DNA of 64,000 nt from Siphonodentalium dalli (Eukaryota; Mollusca; Scaphopoda; Gadilida; Siphonodentaliidae), in the NCBI GenBank assembly GCA_032622095.1, contig CP136067.1:81494705-81558704 (forward strand). The letters are read 5' to 3'. The notes below the pieces were generated by a model, which saw nothing but the letters and a program-made list of their open reading frames with translations, searched no databases and was not told where the DNA came from. Position numbers and translations under genes: made by a program. Within the stretch, counting starts at the first letter, position 1, and every line of letters starts with the position of its first letter. Positions 34,640 through 47,255 of this stretch are shown piece by piece.

Positions 34640-35265
34640 TGAGCAAAGTTTTAGGTTCTCTCAAATCGACCGGAATCTCTGATATACGACTGTTCAGCCT
34701 TAAAAATATCACTATTCTCAGTATATGTTAGTTCGGGTTTCCCATAAATAAATATGTCTACAGAGTTAATATTATATTGCATGAGCTTATTATTAAGTCT
34801 TAGACGAGATTCGGTATAATGTTTACATTCAAAGAAAAAATGATTAGCATTTTCTTCCCGGGAGCCACACGAGCATGTTGCGGAATCTGAGATATGATTG
34901 TGTAATTTATCAGACTGTAGGCCACTACATTTACATCGAAGTTGCGTGTGAATAATATTAAAATAACGACTCCCATTTGTGAAATACAAAGGTGGCTTCA
35001 GCTTTGTACCCGCGTAGTACATATGTTTCAATTGCTTCACGAATTCATCATGGGCGAGATTACGAATAGTTAATTTAATGGAGTTCCATTCCTTTGTACA
35101 AACAGGGGAAAAAATGGATTTTAACCTTGCAGAGTCACATCGAATGATAATGAAATCAGAAGCATATTTTGATTCTCGATCGGTCCTATCTCTGAAACGT
35201 TCGGACAAGATGGTGCTTAAGTAACGAGGTGCGTTATTATTTATTATCTTGTGAAGGGTGGATAA
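34640..35265 (-). pseudogene. LINE C: 3' end of a non-LTR retrotransposon
   Basis: A minus-strand reading of about 185 codons from 35,208 to 34,651, extendable upstream to about 35,265 (LHKIINNNAPRYLST). It matches only the region after the reverse transcriptase of the LINE B type. IIHTQLRCKCSGLQSDKLHN followed by CSCGSREENANHFFFEC parallels IIHCKLRNYCSDLNADKF and CRCGHPVEEANQYFFVC in LINE B. No catalytic domain is present, so it is a severely 5'-truncated copy. Its frame is intact, suggesting it is younger than LINE A or B. Confidence 0.75.
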
Positions 35266-35437
35266 CCGTTTAAACGTTTAACGGTTCTTCTGTCCTCTAG
35301 ACTATCCCAGCCTAACTCACCCGGCTACTGTTTACACGTTTTGGTACACGTTGGTTCGATGTCTATAATAATTATTGGCGCTGTAACACTATGTGCCTAT
35401 TCAAACAAAATACATCTCCATATATTATACTGTTAAC

Positions 35438-35648
35438 AATATCCGTAATTTTACGGCACAATGTGCTGGCAATTTTGCTGCCATCACATTTGCTATAAAA
35501 ATACGGAATATCCATAAAATATTTTTTACACATTTGCTATAAAATATGGAATATCCGTAAACAAAAATTACGGATATTCCGTATTTTTCTTAGCAAATGT
35601 GATGGCAGCAAAATTGCGAGCACATTGTGCCGTAAAATTACGGATATT
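35438..35648. mobile_element. Palindromic MITE of 211 bp
   Basis: Arms beginning AATATCCGTAATTTTACGGC are inverted copies of each other for about 75 bases each (GCACAATGTGC, then TTGCTGCCATCACATTTGCT). The centre carries extra GGAATATCCGTAAA units. Target duplication is unclear. Confidence 0.75.
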
Positions 35649-37088
35649 ACTTAATATGAAATTGATCTAAATTAACGATACTTCCGTTTAAATTCAAATT
35701 ACACATTGGATTGTTTCTATCAAAGTGTACCGCTTATAAGATATAATACTGACATATTATAGACTCACTGTAAACTATAGGCCATACATTTTTGCGGTAT
35801 TTTACCGGCAGCACAGTTGCCAGTATAATATACCATGATTGGCATGAAATAAAGAGTACACCATATCGTCCTATACCGTATAGTTAACGGTTATATCGCA
35901 AAATTTACACTACACTGTGTTTTGCTATACTGTAGACTTAACACTCACACCACAAATATTATGTTCGACCGACACAAAATGGCGCAAACACATGGTATCG
36001 CAGACATTTCCATATCTAATGATTGGTGTATGGGTGTAGTAAAGATTAGAGTCATTATACTTCATAATTATACGAACTAAGGTTTCGTTGTTTTAGGTAA
36101 CAAGGCTTGGTCGAATTCACAACTGATGCAATAAAATACACATATGCAATTGTACATTGGTCAAAATGAGGTTACACATAATTAAAAACCTCACTAAAAT
36201 ATGACAATTATTCAGGTTGGTAATTCTAGATATTTGATAGTTGTTGAATGCTACTTGATTCATCAGACCTTCAAATAATCACAAATATGCTATTAAGCTG
36301 AGTCAAATCAGCCATTGGCATATATGTAACAGTAGACAGTATGTCTACACACATTATGCTGAATGATGGGGTACGAATTGCATATAGCAGAGAACAATCA
36401 TAGGGCAATTTCAATCAATATCCAATCTCACAAGAGATCCAATTTAATCCATGTGTGTATATCTATAAGAGTTAAATGAAAACACAGATGTGATTTTGAT
36501 GCATTACTGAATGATCAATTTACAACATACCTACACACTGCATCTATATTCTGAATACAAATATTTCAAGTGAGCTTTTCAATTACAATTAATACTAATT
36601 TTACCAATCTAAGTCATACGAATACAGCCACAAAACCACGTTTCATTGAATATATCGAGAATTATACTAAATTATAGCCCTCGACCGGAGAATGCATCGT
36701 GTGCGCTTCATATAGAAATCGAAGTTAGGCGATAGGCAGCTTCGACATATTCCAGCACCGAAGAAGTAGCTTAAAATTACATTAAAACCTTTGGCGAAAT
36801 TTTGATAAAATAGATGTGAGATTTGCCAACGGTAGGTACTAAAAGCCAGATGGAAGAAGAACTGCTCATTACTGGGTGACAAGCAATTTAAGCAGGGACG
36901 CAGAATAAACCAACATGAATGTATTTTGCGCTGCATGAATACAATCATAACTTGTCATAAGTAATAGAATAGGTAAATATCCGCGGAGTATATTCTTATC
37001 AGTTATATCCATTGTTTCTCTTACGGGATTATATATAAAGGAACACTCGCTGCATGGCTGGATTTGATTGGTCAACGTTTCCCCAAGT
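35649..37088. other. No gene seen
   Basis: AT-rich. A minus-strand reading of 93 codons near 36,670-36,950 has no motif or homolog that I recognise and is probably chance. Confidence 0.4.
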
Positions 37089-37097
37089 GGGCATCTC

Positions 37098-39246
37098 GGG
37101 TCCTACTAAAACCCGACCGCACCCGACCGCACCCGACCGGACCGCCCCCAGGGGTCCGACCGAGATGGGGTGTGCACTATCGTGTAGAATGGACCCGAAT
37201 ATACCAAAGTTCTAATCCCCAAGTCGATAGCTCGAGCGAACACGGCACTGTTAACCCCTGACTTGCGGCCGTTTCCGCCAGGTACGGGAAATCCAAAAAG
37301 GCGCCGACCGCACCACCCCTGACTGCCTGACCACGAAAATGGACATTATATCATGAAGGAAATACGGCTATTCATCCATGCGCGATCGGACAAGTCGCTA
37401 GCTGCAGCGAAAGTGAATAAATTAACTCATACGCTGCTGCCGAATTCGCTATAAATGTACGCAAAAACGCCGAAATTAACACCCGCCGACCGGACCGCCC
37501 CCATGGGTCCGACCGAGATGGGGTTTGCACTATCGTGAAGAATGGATCCGAATGTACCAAAGTTCTAATCCCCAAGTCGATAGCTCGAGCGAACACGGCA
37601 CTGTTAACCCCTGACTTGCGGCCGTTTCCGCCAGGTACGGAAAATCCAAAAAGGCGCCGACCGCACCTCCCCTGACTGCCTGACCACGAAAATGGACATT
37701 ATATCATGAAGGAAATACGGCTATTCATCCATGCGCGATCGGACAAGTCGCTAGCTGCAGCGGAAGTGAATAAATTAACCCATACGCTGCTGCCGAATTC
37801 GCTATAAATGTACGCAAAAACGCCGAAATTAACACCCGCCGACCGGACCGCCCCAGGGGTCCGACCGAGATGGGGTTTGCACTATCGTGTAGAATGGACC
37901 CGAATGTACCAAATTTCCCATCCCCAAGTCGATAGGTCGAGCGAACACGGCACTGCTAACCCCTGACTTGCGGCCGTTTCCGCCAGCTACGGGAAATCCA
38001 AAAAGGCGCCGACCGCACCTCCCCTAACTGCCTGACCACGGAAATGGACATTATATCATGAAGGAAATACGGATATTCATCCATGCGCGATCGGACAAGT
38101 CGCTAGCTGCAGCGGAAGTGAATAAATTAACCAATACGCAGCTGCCGAATTCGCTATAAATGTATGCAAAAACGCCGTACATTCGGGTCCATTCTATACG
38201 ATAGTGCAAACCCCATCTTGCTCGGACCCCTGGGGCGGTCCGGTAGGCGGGTGTTAATAGCGACTTGTCAGATCGCGCATGGATGAATAGCCGTATTTCC
38301 TTCATGATATAATTTCCGTGATCAGGCAGTCAGGGGAGGTGCGGTCGGTGCCTTTTTGGATTTCCGTACCTGGCGGAAACGGCCGCAAGTCAGGGGTTAA
38401 CAGTGCCGTATCCGCTCAAGCTATCGACTTGGGGATTGGAACTTTGGTACATTCGGGTCCATTCTACACGATAGTGCAAACTCCATCTCGCTCGGACCCC
38501 TGGGGCGGTCCGCTCGGCGGGTGTTAATTTCGGCGTTTTTGCATACATTTATAGCGAATTCGGCAGCAGCGTATGGGTTAATTTATTCACTTCCGCTGCA
38601 GCTAGCGACTTGTCCGATCGCGCATGGATGAATATCCGTATTTCCTTCATGATATAATGTCCATTTTCGTGGTCAGGCAGTCAGGGGAGGTGCGGTCGGC
38701 GCCTTTTTGGATTTCCCGTAGCTGGCGGAAACGGCCGCAAGTCAGGGGTTAACAGTGCCGTGTTCGCTCGAGCTATCAACTTGGGGATTAGAACTTTGGT
38801 ACATTCGGGTCCATTCTACACGATAGTGCAAACCCCATCTCGGTCGGACCCCTGGGGCGGTCCGGTCGGCGGGTGTTAATTTCGGCGTTTTTGCGTACAT
38901 TTATAGCGAATTCGGCAGCAGCGTATGGGTTAAATTATTCACTTCCGCTGCAGCTAGCGACTTGTCCGATCGCGCATGGGTGAATAGCCGTATTTCCTTC
39001 ATGATATAATGTCCATTTTCGTGGTCAGGCAGTCAGTTGTGGTGCGGTCGGCGCCTTTTTGGATTTCCCGTACCTGGCGGAAACGGCCGCAAGGCAGGGG
39101 TTAACAGTGCCGTGTTCGCTCGAGCTATCGACTTGGGGATTAGAACTTTGGTACATTCGGGTCCATTCTACACGATAGTGCAAACCCAATCTCGCTCGGA
39201 CCGCTGGCGGCGGTCCGGTCGGGTGCGGTCGGGTTTTAGTAGGACA
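37098..39246. mobile_element. Foldback transposon of about 2.15 kb with internal tandem units
   Basis: Ends are inverted: GTCCTACTAAAACCCGACCG at 37,100 and its complement ending at 39,245. The nonamer GGGCATCTC flanks both sides (37,089-37,097 and 39,247-39,255), a 9-bp target duplication. Inside, a GC-rich unit of about 355 bases recurs three times on the left in one orientation (starting near 37,140, 37,495 and 37,849) and about three times inverted on the right, with the turn near 38,170-38,260. Unit landmarks are GCGGCCGTTTCCGCCAG, CTATCGACTTGGGGAT and GCGCGATCGGACAAGTCGC. No transposase. A 9-bp duplication with long arms is typical of Mutator-like foldback elements. Confidence 0.82.
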
Positions 39247-39391
39247 GGGCATCTCTATCAGATTTGATCGTACCGTGATGCAAAATTACGACAATTTGAT
39301 GTATAGGTATATTACAGCGTACGTAGCGTCCTTCACAAAAATGTTAGCACAGTGTACCATAGGAAGATGGTATTTTCACAGTGCATAGCTA

Positions 39392-39604
39392 CAGTAATGC
39401 CCTAATTAATCGACTTCTTAACCACAGCAGAATTATGGGTAACTTTTCAGGATTTAGTCGGAAATATGGCTTGTTGCCATTCATCGGAAAGCTCTCACCG
39501 AGAGCTTTCCGATGAATGGCAATACGCCATATTTCCGACTAAATCCTGAAAAGTTACCCATAATTCTGCTGTGGTTAAGAAGTCGATTAATTAGGGCATT
39601 ACTG
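39392..39604. mobile_element. Perfect palindromic MITE, TA target
   Basis: A 213-bp near-perfect palindrome flanked by TA (39,390-39,391 and 39,605-39,606), with ends CAGTAATGCCCTAATTAATC and their complement, centre GAAAGCTCTCACCGAGAGCT. Half copies lie at 17,290-17,398 and 42,401-42,509. TA duplication suggests mobilisation by a Tc1/mariner-type transposase. Confidence 0.85.
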
Positions 39605-39606
39605 TA

Positions 39607-42400
39607 TACACTTTACCACGTATTAACACACATTACCGGCTACTCGTACCTGGCTACACATGTCTTATTTAGTGTCGATACTTAAACAGATAACACAAGT
39701 CTTTATGGACTTTTATTTCAACAAATATAAATCAGAAGGATGTCAAAGAAACAACCATTGATAGATCGCTATTTACATAATAGTTATCGTGGGGTTGAAT
39801 GTCAAAGTTGGAGAAGGAGCAGTCACTACCATGAATCAGTGTTAATTGAGCAAATTATCATGGTCCACCGATAGTTATATTCGGTTGCGTTCACACCCTG
39901 ACAAAGTCGCCTGGTAAATGTTCATACATTTCGTAGCAGACGGCGTAACATTAATTTTTTAATGTCAGTATCAAGTTATATCATTACTCCAAAGATCCCT
40001 CTTGGTATCTTTAACAACAGCAAGTTGCATATGTGTACTATAAGCTTTCATCTCAAACCAATCATATACAATTGACGCGTCGGACGGAAACAATTCGAAA
40101 ATAAATTGAGAAATTAAAAGTTCTTTGTTTTTACCAAGTTTTACTGCGTGTTTTGTCCGAGGTCTTATCTTTGGTGCGTTTGACTTTCAAGTGTCAAGGT
40201 TATTAACATTTCTCCTTATCAAAATTGACATAACAGACAAAATTACATATAATACAAGTAATAGCATATGTGACGATATTCTTGCAAGAAAAATGTATGA
40301 TATTTTGTTATGATTTAAATGTGGTTCCAATTTTAATCAAGAGTCCTGGAGATAATACTTAATCACATATTTCTCCTCCGAATGCACACATACACATGTA
40401 AGCTCTCGATGTGATTACAGTGTTTCCGTTGCGTGTTTGATATTTTGTGCGAGATAATCATTTGTATTTTCATGTCCAGTGTTAAATAATTCGTACAACT
40501 TAAATTCATTAGAGTTCGTATGAAAATGCACAATCAGTTGGCACACTTCAGACGCTAGACGGAACCATGTGGCTGGGTATAGCTCGTGTTGTGGTTCATT
40601 CCATGTGCACATCCATTATCCCGTGGACTACAGTCATGACAGCCTGGCAATCAGACCCAGTTGTGTTCGAAAGAACGGGTAGTTGAGCCGTATCTATATT
40701 CCGTACTGGACATACTCTTTACGTCGCGATCCTCAATTTCTGTATGCGGGAGAAGCCAAACTTTATGGTGCCAAGTCGGCTTCATGTGTGCCTAAAATGA
40801 AAGTAAAGCCCTATGGAAATATAACCCGGCTAAGTCTCCCAGTCGGTCTAACATACAGTGCACGCGTACGATGTATCTCAATCTCAATCCATAGAGTTTT
40901 ATAAAATGTATAAAAGTAGGCTAGACAAATGTCTTCCACGCTTCGCAACTTGAATCTCTGGTGTAGGGGCGTTGGTGTGCATAATGAGAAGGTTTATACA
41001 TTACATTCTGTATTCTCTATCATATGAATCAATCACAACCCAACTGCACACATGCATACATTTTGTGAGGCATCGATGAGACGAATACGATCATGCGACA
41101 TGCGGGACGTACAGCACAGAACAAATGATGGACGAGGTATACATCTAACTCCAAGTATTTCCATGTTTCCAAGTATTCCAAGTATTACCCAATTCGGAAA
41201 GATTTAGGTCCTGGATGTTTTAGTTATGATACTGTTCCATTTTTAGAATAACCTAATTCTACATTGTAGTTTAATAACTATAAAATGTATTAAGATTAAA
41301 CAAAATTGTTTTTGTCAACGTCCTGTTCGATTTTGTTCGCACTTTTTATTTAGCGGGAAAATTATTACGCGTAATACGTTAATTTAGTTATTGGGCTGGT
41401 TTATATTTGGATTGGGATTTGATTGGGCTAAAAGATAAGAACACGATAGTCAAGTGAATTAAGAGTGCTAGGTTGATTAGACAGATTATTAGGTTTAAAA
41501 CAAATAAGTAATAAGCATGTATAAAAGAGAATTAGTATAAATTCCTACAAACTTACTTATACATGTAAATATATCACCGTCACAAAAGATTTCGAAAGAG
41601 TTTCGTTGAAAAGAGCTTGTTTTAAGGGGCATGATTCTCTCACGTCATCTATGTATTGGTCTCGACATCTATGTATATCTTGTTCTCTTAATTTATTCTA
41701 TATTTCTCTAGCTAACCCGATATAGCTTGAAGTTAGTGTCATCTATAGCATGGATTTATTTTTGATGAATGCGCGTTGTTGTTGCTCCTCAATATGGATG
41801 GGTTATCTCCTTTACAGAATCATATGGGCTTGATGAATATAGTGTTCGAACTCATTTGATATGGGTGGAAACTTCAATTTTGACTGGTTTATATACATGT
41901 AATGGGTACGCGTGATTCAGGTCATTTTAACAACCCGCTGTTTGTCGGTACTCAGGATGCATATACCCCTATCAGACTGTTTATAGGTATATACGTTCAT
42001 ACACTGGCAAGTTTGCACGGACTTTTTAGCAGCATTTTTCATAGAAAACTAAATGGTGCCAGAATATGAACGGCAACATGCATATACAATGCATATATTA
42101 CCAAGTTAACGACATGAGAAGTAACATTTCTGTATAGTTCCACCTGTAACGGTGCTACTATAACACATTGCCTTAAAATACCTGTGTTATTTATTTTTGC
42201 AAGATAATCGCATCTTATTTACAGGCAAATATCGATAGCATCGCTATACTATTGGAACTACACAGTTGTTACTTTCCACGTAGTTAACTGTGGTATACGG
42301 ATGCATTTTATATGCATCTTTCCGTTAATATTCTGTCACCACATATGGTTTTCTATGAGAAACTGCCAGCAAAACATGCCGTGAAAACTTGCATGTTTAG
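39607..42400. other. No gene seen
   Basis: Several AT-rich readings of 60-75 codons have no recognisable motif. Nothing is supported. Confidence 0.4.
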
Positions 42401-42509
42401 CCCCGAGAGCTTTCCGATGAATGGCAAAAAGCCATATTTCCGACTAAATCCTGAAAAGTTACCCATAATTCTGCTGTGTTTAAGGAGTCGGTTAATTAGA
42501 GCATTACTG
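42401..42509. mobile_element. Half copy of the CAGTAATGC palindromic MITE
   Basis: Contains GAGAGCTTTCCGATGAATGG through to GCATTACTG and a flanking TA. It corresponds to the right arm of 39,392-39,604. Confidence 0.75.
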
Positions 42510-42514
42510 TATTT

Positions 42515-43270
42515 GGTAGCTGGAATGGTACTTTTTATAGCCTTTTGTTTTTCCTTTTTCGGGTCTTGATATATAATGTAACAGACATTCATCGATTAAC
42601 CGTGTCGCATTCGGTCATCAATGGGCCGGAAATAGAGTACTATATATACATGATAATATCAGGTTGTTTGCCGGTATTCAGGATTTATACCCCTGCCTTA
42701 AGGGGGTACTGTACACAAAAATCCGGCAATTTATGGGACCATCTCCTTTTATACTCAACATAATATATGCAACAAATGAATGAATTTTAGTCATGGATTA
42801 GTGCAACATACACTCATAGCTCTATGAGCGATATGCAAACAACACGGTACATGCATGTAATTATAATGAAAATTAATTTATGACTCCAGCCATAAATTCA
42901 TTTTTATTTTAATGACCATATTGTTTGTATCGTTCATATAGAGCACATGAGTGTATTTTTCACTAATCAATGGCTCGAATTCATTTATTTGTTGCATATA
43001 TTCTGTTGAGTATAAAAGGAGATGGTCCCATACTTGGCCGGATTTAGTGTACAGTACCCCTTTAATGGTATTCGGGATTCACATAACAGACAGGTACGCG
43101 ACTTTGGTGGCGTCAAATATGGGTATTTGATAGCTATAATGGTATATTTTATAGCCTTTTTTTATTTTTCGGGTCTTAATATGTTAATTGGGCGCTACAG
43201 TTTTCCCGTGACAGACATTAACTGATCAATCGCGTCACACCGGTCATCAATGGGCCGGGATAAAGAGCAA
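42515..43270. repeat. Diverged direct duplication around a MITE
   Basis: The sequence at 42,515-42,640 (ATAGCCTTTTGTTTTT, TTTTTCGGGTCTT, ACAGACATT, GGTCATCAATGGGCCGG) recurs at 43,125-43,265, so a unit of about 610 bases is present twice, with the 42,702 MITE between the copies. Confidence 0.65.
42702..43061. mobile_element. TTAA-flanked MITE, GGGGTACTGTACAC type
   Basis: TTAA at 42,698-42,701 and 43,062-43,065. The ends GGGGGTACTGTACAC and GTGTACAGTACCCC are inverted, and the arms continue with GGACCATCTCCTTTTATACT and ATATATGCAACAAAT for about 90 bases. No ORF. Confidence 0.75.
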
Positions 43271-44037
43271 TAAGTAAATATCATGGTACAGTTTGGCAGA
43301 TTACTATATTGAGAAAAGTGGTGAAAATAGAAGATATTGAAGTGAGAAATCTATATGTCCTTCACCGCATATTTTCTTATCTAATTAAGGGGCAATGATT
43401 TGTCTTTAGGGTCTTATAAATAATTATCTGCTAAATGGCAAATTGCGTCCATGGTAGTCTCTGGAGAACTGGAAATGCACACATATTTCCCAAGATGACA
43501 GAAATGAGATTCGCGGGTGGCAATATAGAACACAAGAGTGACTTTTTATCGTAGTGGACATGAACGAGAATACAAGATGCCAGAACAAACATGTAACTCC
43601 AATAAGCTAAGAAATATAGGCTATAATTATTATTATACTTCAATGGACTGAAGGCATTCAAAGTGGGTTCATGCGAAATAACATAAAAGTCTGTAAAACA
43701 ATTCTCATCAACAAGTATATTTGAACTGCTAAACGAGATTAGCGACGTTTGTGCACAAATTACTGTAACATTTTTGTTTTTGTTGGCTATCTCCAACGCG
43801 AGAAAAGTGTTATGGTTTGATAACTATAGCCAATATATCGCTCCTGAAGAGGGTGAGTATATTTCTAAAATTAGCCTCTTACAAAAATTGAGATAATAAC
43901 TTACAACTATACTGATGATCTGGCATTGACAGCATTTACATCTATATGTAATTATTCAAGTTATTATATATATTATATATATCACTATTTGTGTGAGTCG
44001 AGTATTATTCATAACTCTCCGTGAATGGAGGAAATAA

Positions 44038-44040
<3 letters not shown>

Positions 44041-44097
<57 letters not shown>
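44041..44097. repeat. (TA)n microsatellite
   Basis: About 28 TA units directly before a repeat that starts ACTAGCAGGGTTACCCGGCG, a phrase I know from dispersed animal repeats but cannot assign to a class. Confidence 0.95.
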
Positions 44098-44099
<2 letters not shown>

Positions 44100-45109
44100 T
44101 AGCAGGGTTACCCGGCGTTGCCCAGGTTAATGTATGTTGTGGATATTTGTTGGGAATAGAGAATGCTCTTGCTTAATTGTCATTCTGTTTATCACGATTA
44201 ATCCGTTCCACCAATAATGAAGTATTTATTTATTTACAACTGCGTATACATTAGACGTTATAATATGATACATGAACATCATAAACACATTAGTTCGATA
44301 AAAGATTATAATTGGGTTTTACATATTGAGAATGTATCAATCAATCTAGTGGGTTGGACTAAGATCTCGAGGACACCTGGCTATCATATATCCATGAAGA
44401 TACATATGTTTCAAAGAAATTTCCAGGTGCTCCTCTGTTCATGGTGCTATATATATTGGCTAAATATTCTTAGTTTAAACGAAATGTTGCTGCGCATATA
44501 TATCAGCTACATGTGCCAGGCACAGTGCGAGATTTTGAGTTGTTTATGTCAGTCGATGAGTCTGTTCTAAAACCCTTGTCAGATGTCAGTATTGGTAGGA
44601 TCCTGAAAAGTCTAGTGCTACTAACTGCATTTTCTTGTATATCAGAAGAAACTATATTTGACTGCACACTGTGACCACTATTTTTGAACAGGCCTTCCAT
44701 ATCTCTTGACAAATTGTAACTTTTTGTGGAAAGTGTATTGAATGGAACAGACTAAATTTTGTTATTATATATATGCAATCCTCTGACGGTTCGAGGTCTC
44801 TCAGTTTGCACGAATATATGTATCTCTTCAATAGAATGATAAATATACGTTTAATGCTTCTTCTAGTTATCTCTTTTTGCTAGCTCATTGTGTGAATGCC
44901 TTGATTGCCATTCCCATATAAATATGACTGTTAAGAAGATATAATTGTTCAAGTGACTTATGTGAATCACCATATGTCGGGATTGTGAAATGTGAACGCC
45001 GAACTACTTAAAATGATATGGAGATGGCCTGGTGACTGTATATAACTTATATGTGGATATCGGCGAATATCAATGATAGTGCATATCCGCTCGCCATCCG
45101 TTACGCAAA

Positions 45110-46799
45110 CGACACCAAATGTGATTTAATTCATGGTATATCATTAGAGAAAAACGTGTATGAATTTGGTGGAATTTGGTTTATTAAATAAATTGTTGAT
45201 GCAACGCTGACTCGAACAACGCCATATTGCGAAGGTGATTATGTATTCGTTTGGTGGAAATCAGCGACAAAACTATTTCACCATATTTTTTAAATTTCCC
45301 CTCCCACCAACAGCGTCATTTTAGAAAATTTTAACCTGCACCATTATCTTCCTTGTAAAAGGTTACCCCTCTTAGAACGCCTTGGTGCCATCTCGATTGT
45401 ACCGCGTGAAGTTATATATAGAACGCACACAGACAGACAAAAAGACAGACAGACAGACAGCACGATTTTATTTCTTGTATCATTTGAGAAGAACGTGTCT
45501 GAATTTGATGGTAATTGGTACTAAAAATATTTTGTATCAGTTTTGGTGACCCCCCCCCCCCCCCCCCGTCCCTATTTCGGACTCAAGCTGCACACACTAA
45601 GACTCATTAGAGATTAGAGATGCATATATATGAAATTGGTGAAAATTGGCGAGTATACAAATTCGTATCAAATTTAAGGTCCCCATATCTCTCACCCATA
45701 GGGCACCAATTTGGTGTATCTAAACCACACGATAAGATTCCTCGTATCACGGAGAAGAATATGTATCAATCTGGTGGAAATCGGCACTAAACATATAGAT
45801 ATAATTTGTTGTGCCCCTCTCATCTCTATACACCACTGACTCGAATGGCCCCACTTGTGACTTCCTTAAACCACACGATTACACTCCTCATATCATGGAG
45901 ATGATTGTTTATAAGTTTGGTAATAATCGGCGACTAAACAATTATTTGATCAAATTTGGTGCCATTCCCTCCCCTCTCCATCTCTCACCCAAACAGCACC
46001 ACTATGGCGTCTTTAAATCACGATTAGATTCCTCGTATCATGGATAAGAACGTGTATCAATTTGGTGGAAATTGGCGCTAAAACAATTGTGCATCAATTT
46101 TGGTGCCCCTGTCCCTTTCAATGCAACCCTGACTCGAATGAGGCCACATTTGACAGATAAAAGTCACACCATCAGACTCCTCATACTAAGGGGATGATTT
46201 TGTATAAGTGTGGTGGCAATCGGCGACTTATTATCAAATTTAGTGCCCACCCCTCCCAATCTCTCATCCAAAAACAACAATTTGGCGTTGTTAAATCGCA
46301 CAATTAGATTCCTTATATCATGAAGAAGAATATATATCAATTTGGTGGAAATCGGCGCTAAAATTAGTTTTATCAATTTTGGTGCCCCTCTCCCCTTCCG
46401 TTTATCCCTGACTTAAACGACGCCACTTTTGACATATTTAAACCACACCGTTGGATTCTTCATATCATGGGAATGATTATATGTAAGTTTCGTGGCTATC
46501 GGCGACAGAACAAAAATCTGCCCCCCCCCCCTTCCGGGCACCCCTGACGCGAACGATGCGACTTTTGCCATATTTAAACCACGCCATTAGATTCCTCATA
46601 TTATGGGGATCATTATATATAAGTTTGGTGGCAATCGGCGACAATTTTTTTTTTCCGCCCCTCCCCCTTTTCTGCCCCTGACAACAACGGCGTCACTTTA
46701 GAAAATTCTAACCCCGACCATTATCTTTCTCGTAAAAAGCTACTCCTAGTAGACCCCTTTGGCATCATTTAGATGGTCCCCTGTGAATTTCTATAGAAC

Positions 46800-46830
<31 letters not shown>

Positions 46831-46850
46831 TTCGCAAATATAGATATAGA
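45110..46850. repeat. Diverged tandem repeat block ending in (ACAG)n
   Basis: The phrases AATTTGGTGGAAATCGGCG, ATTAGATTCCTCATATCATGG and GCCCCTCTCCC recur in order, about once per 140-200 bases, across this span, heavily diverged. An (ACAG)n run occurs at about 45,427-45,460 and again at 46,802-46,831. Several short ORFs are accidental. It may be the body of one or more old retroposons starting at 44,098. Confidence 0.6.
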
Positions 46851-46991
46851 TATAATCCATATGTAATGTGATGCCAAAATGGTTATTGAAATATAGTATG
46901 TACATAGTGTATATATGTTCGTGTATGTTCCACCTTAAATGGTGGCTTTATGCATTAAACAATTCAAAGAAGAAAATGTCCTATTTATTAA

Positions 46992-47255
46992 CCCTTTCGT
47001 GGCGGGGGCTACGCTGGTGCAACAGTAAAGATCATGCGCTAGTGCATTCTCTTATGTATATATAAGAGTCTCCCATATATGGAGCCTCGCGTATATAATA
47101 TAATGCACTGGCTTACAGGGTGAAGGTACATATTGTTAGGCCATTGTATTCTCTTATATATGTGTGGCTCCCTATCGGAGACTCGCATACATAAGAAAAT
47201 GCATTGGCACAGGGTTTTCGCAAAATTTCAGGAAGTTAATTCAGTCATGGAAGGG
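46992..47255. mobile_element. TTAA-flanked MITE with paired palindromes
   Basis: TTAA at 46,988-46,991 and 47,256-47,259. The ends CCCTTTCGTGGC and, inverted, CCCTTCCATGAC agree with a piggyBac-like terminus. Two internal hairpins lie at 47,038-47,112 and 47,140-47,208. Same family as 13,952-14,209, in opposite orientation. Confidence 0.75.

Noticed and set aside
43431-43796. 121-codon minus-strand ORF with hydrophobic stretches
   Set aside because: Could be a small membrane protein, but composition is that of AT-rich random sequence, there is no clear signal peptide, splice partner or homolog. Left unannotated.
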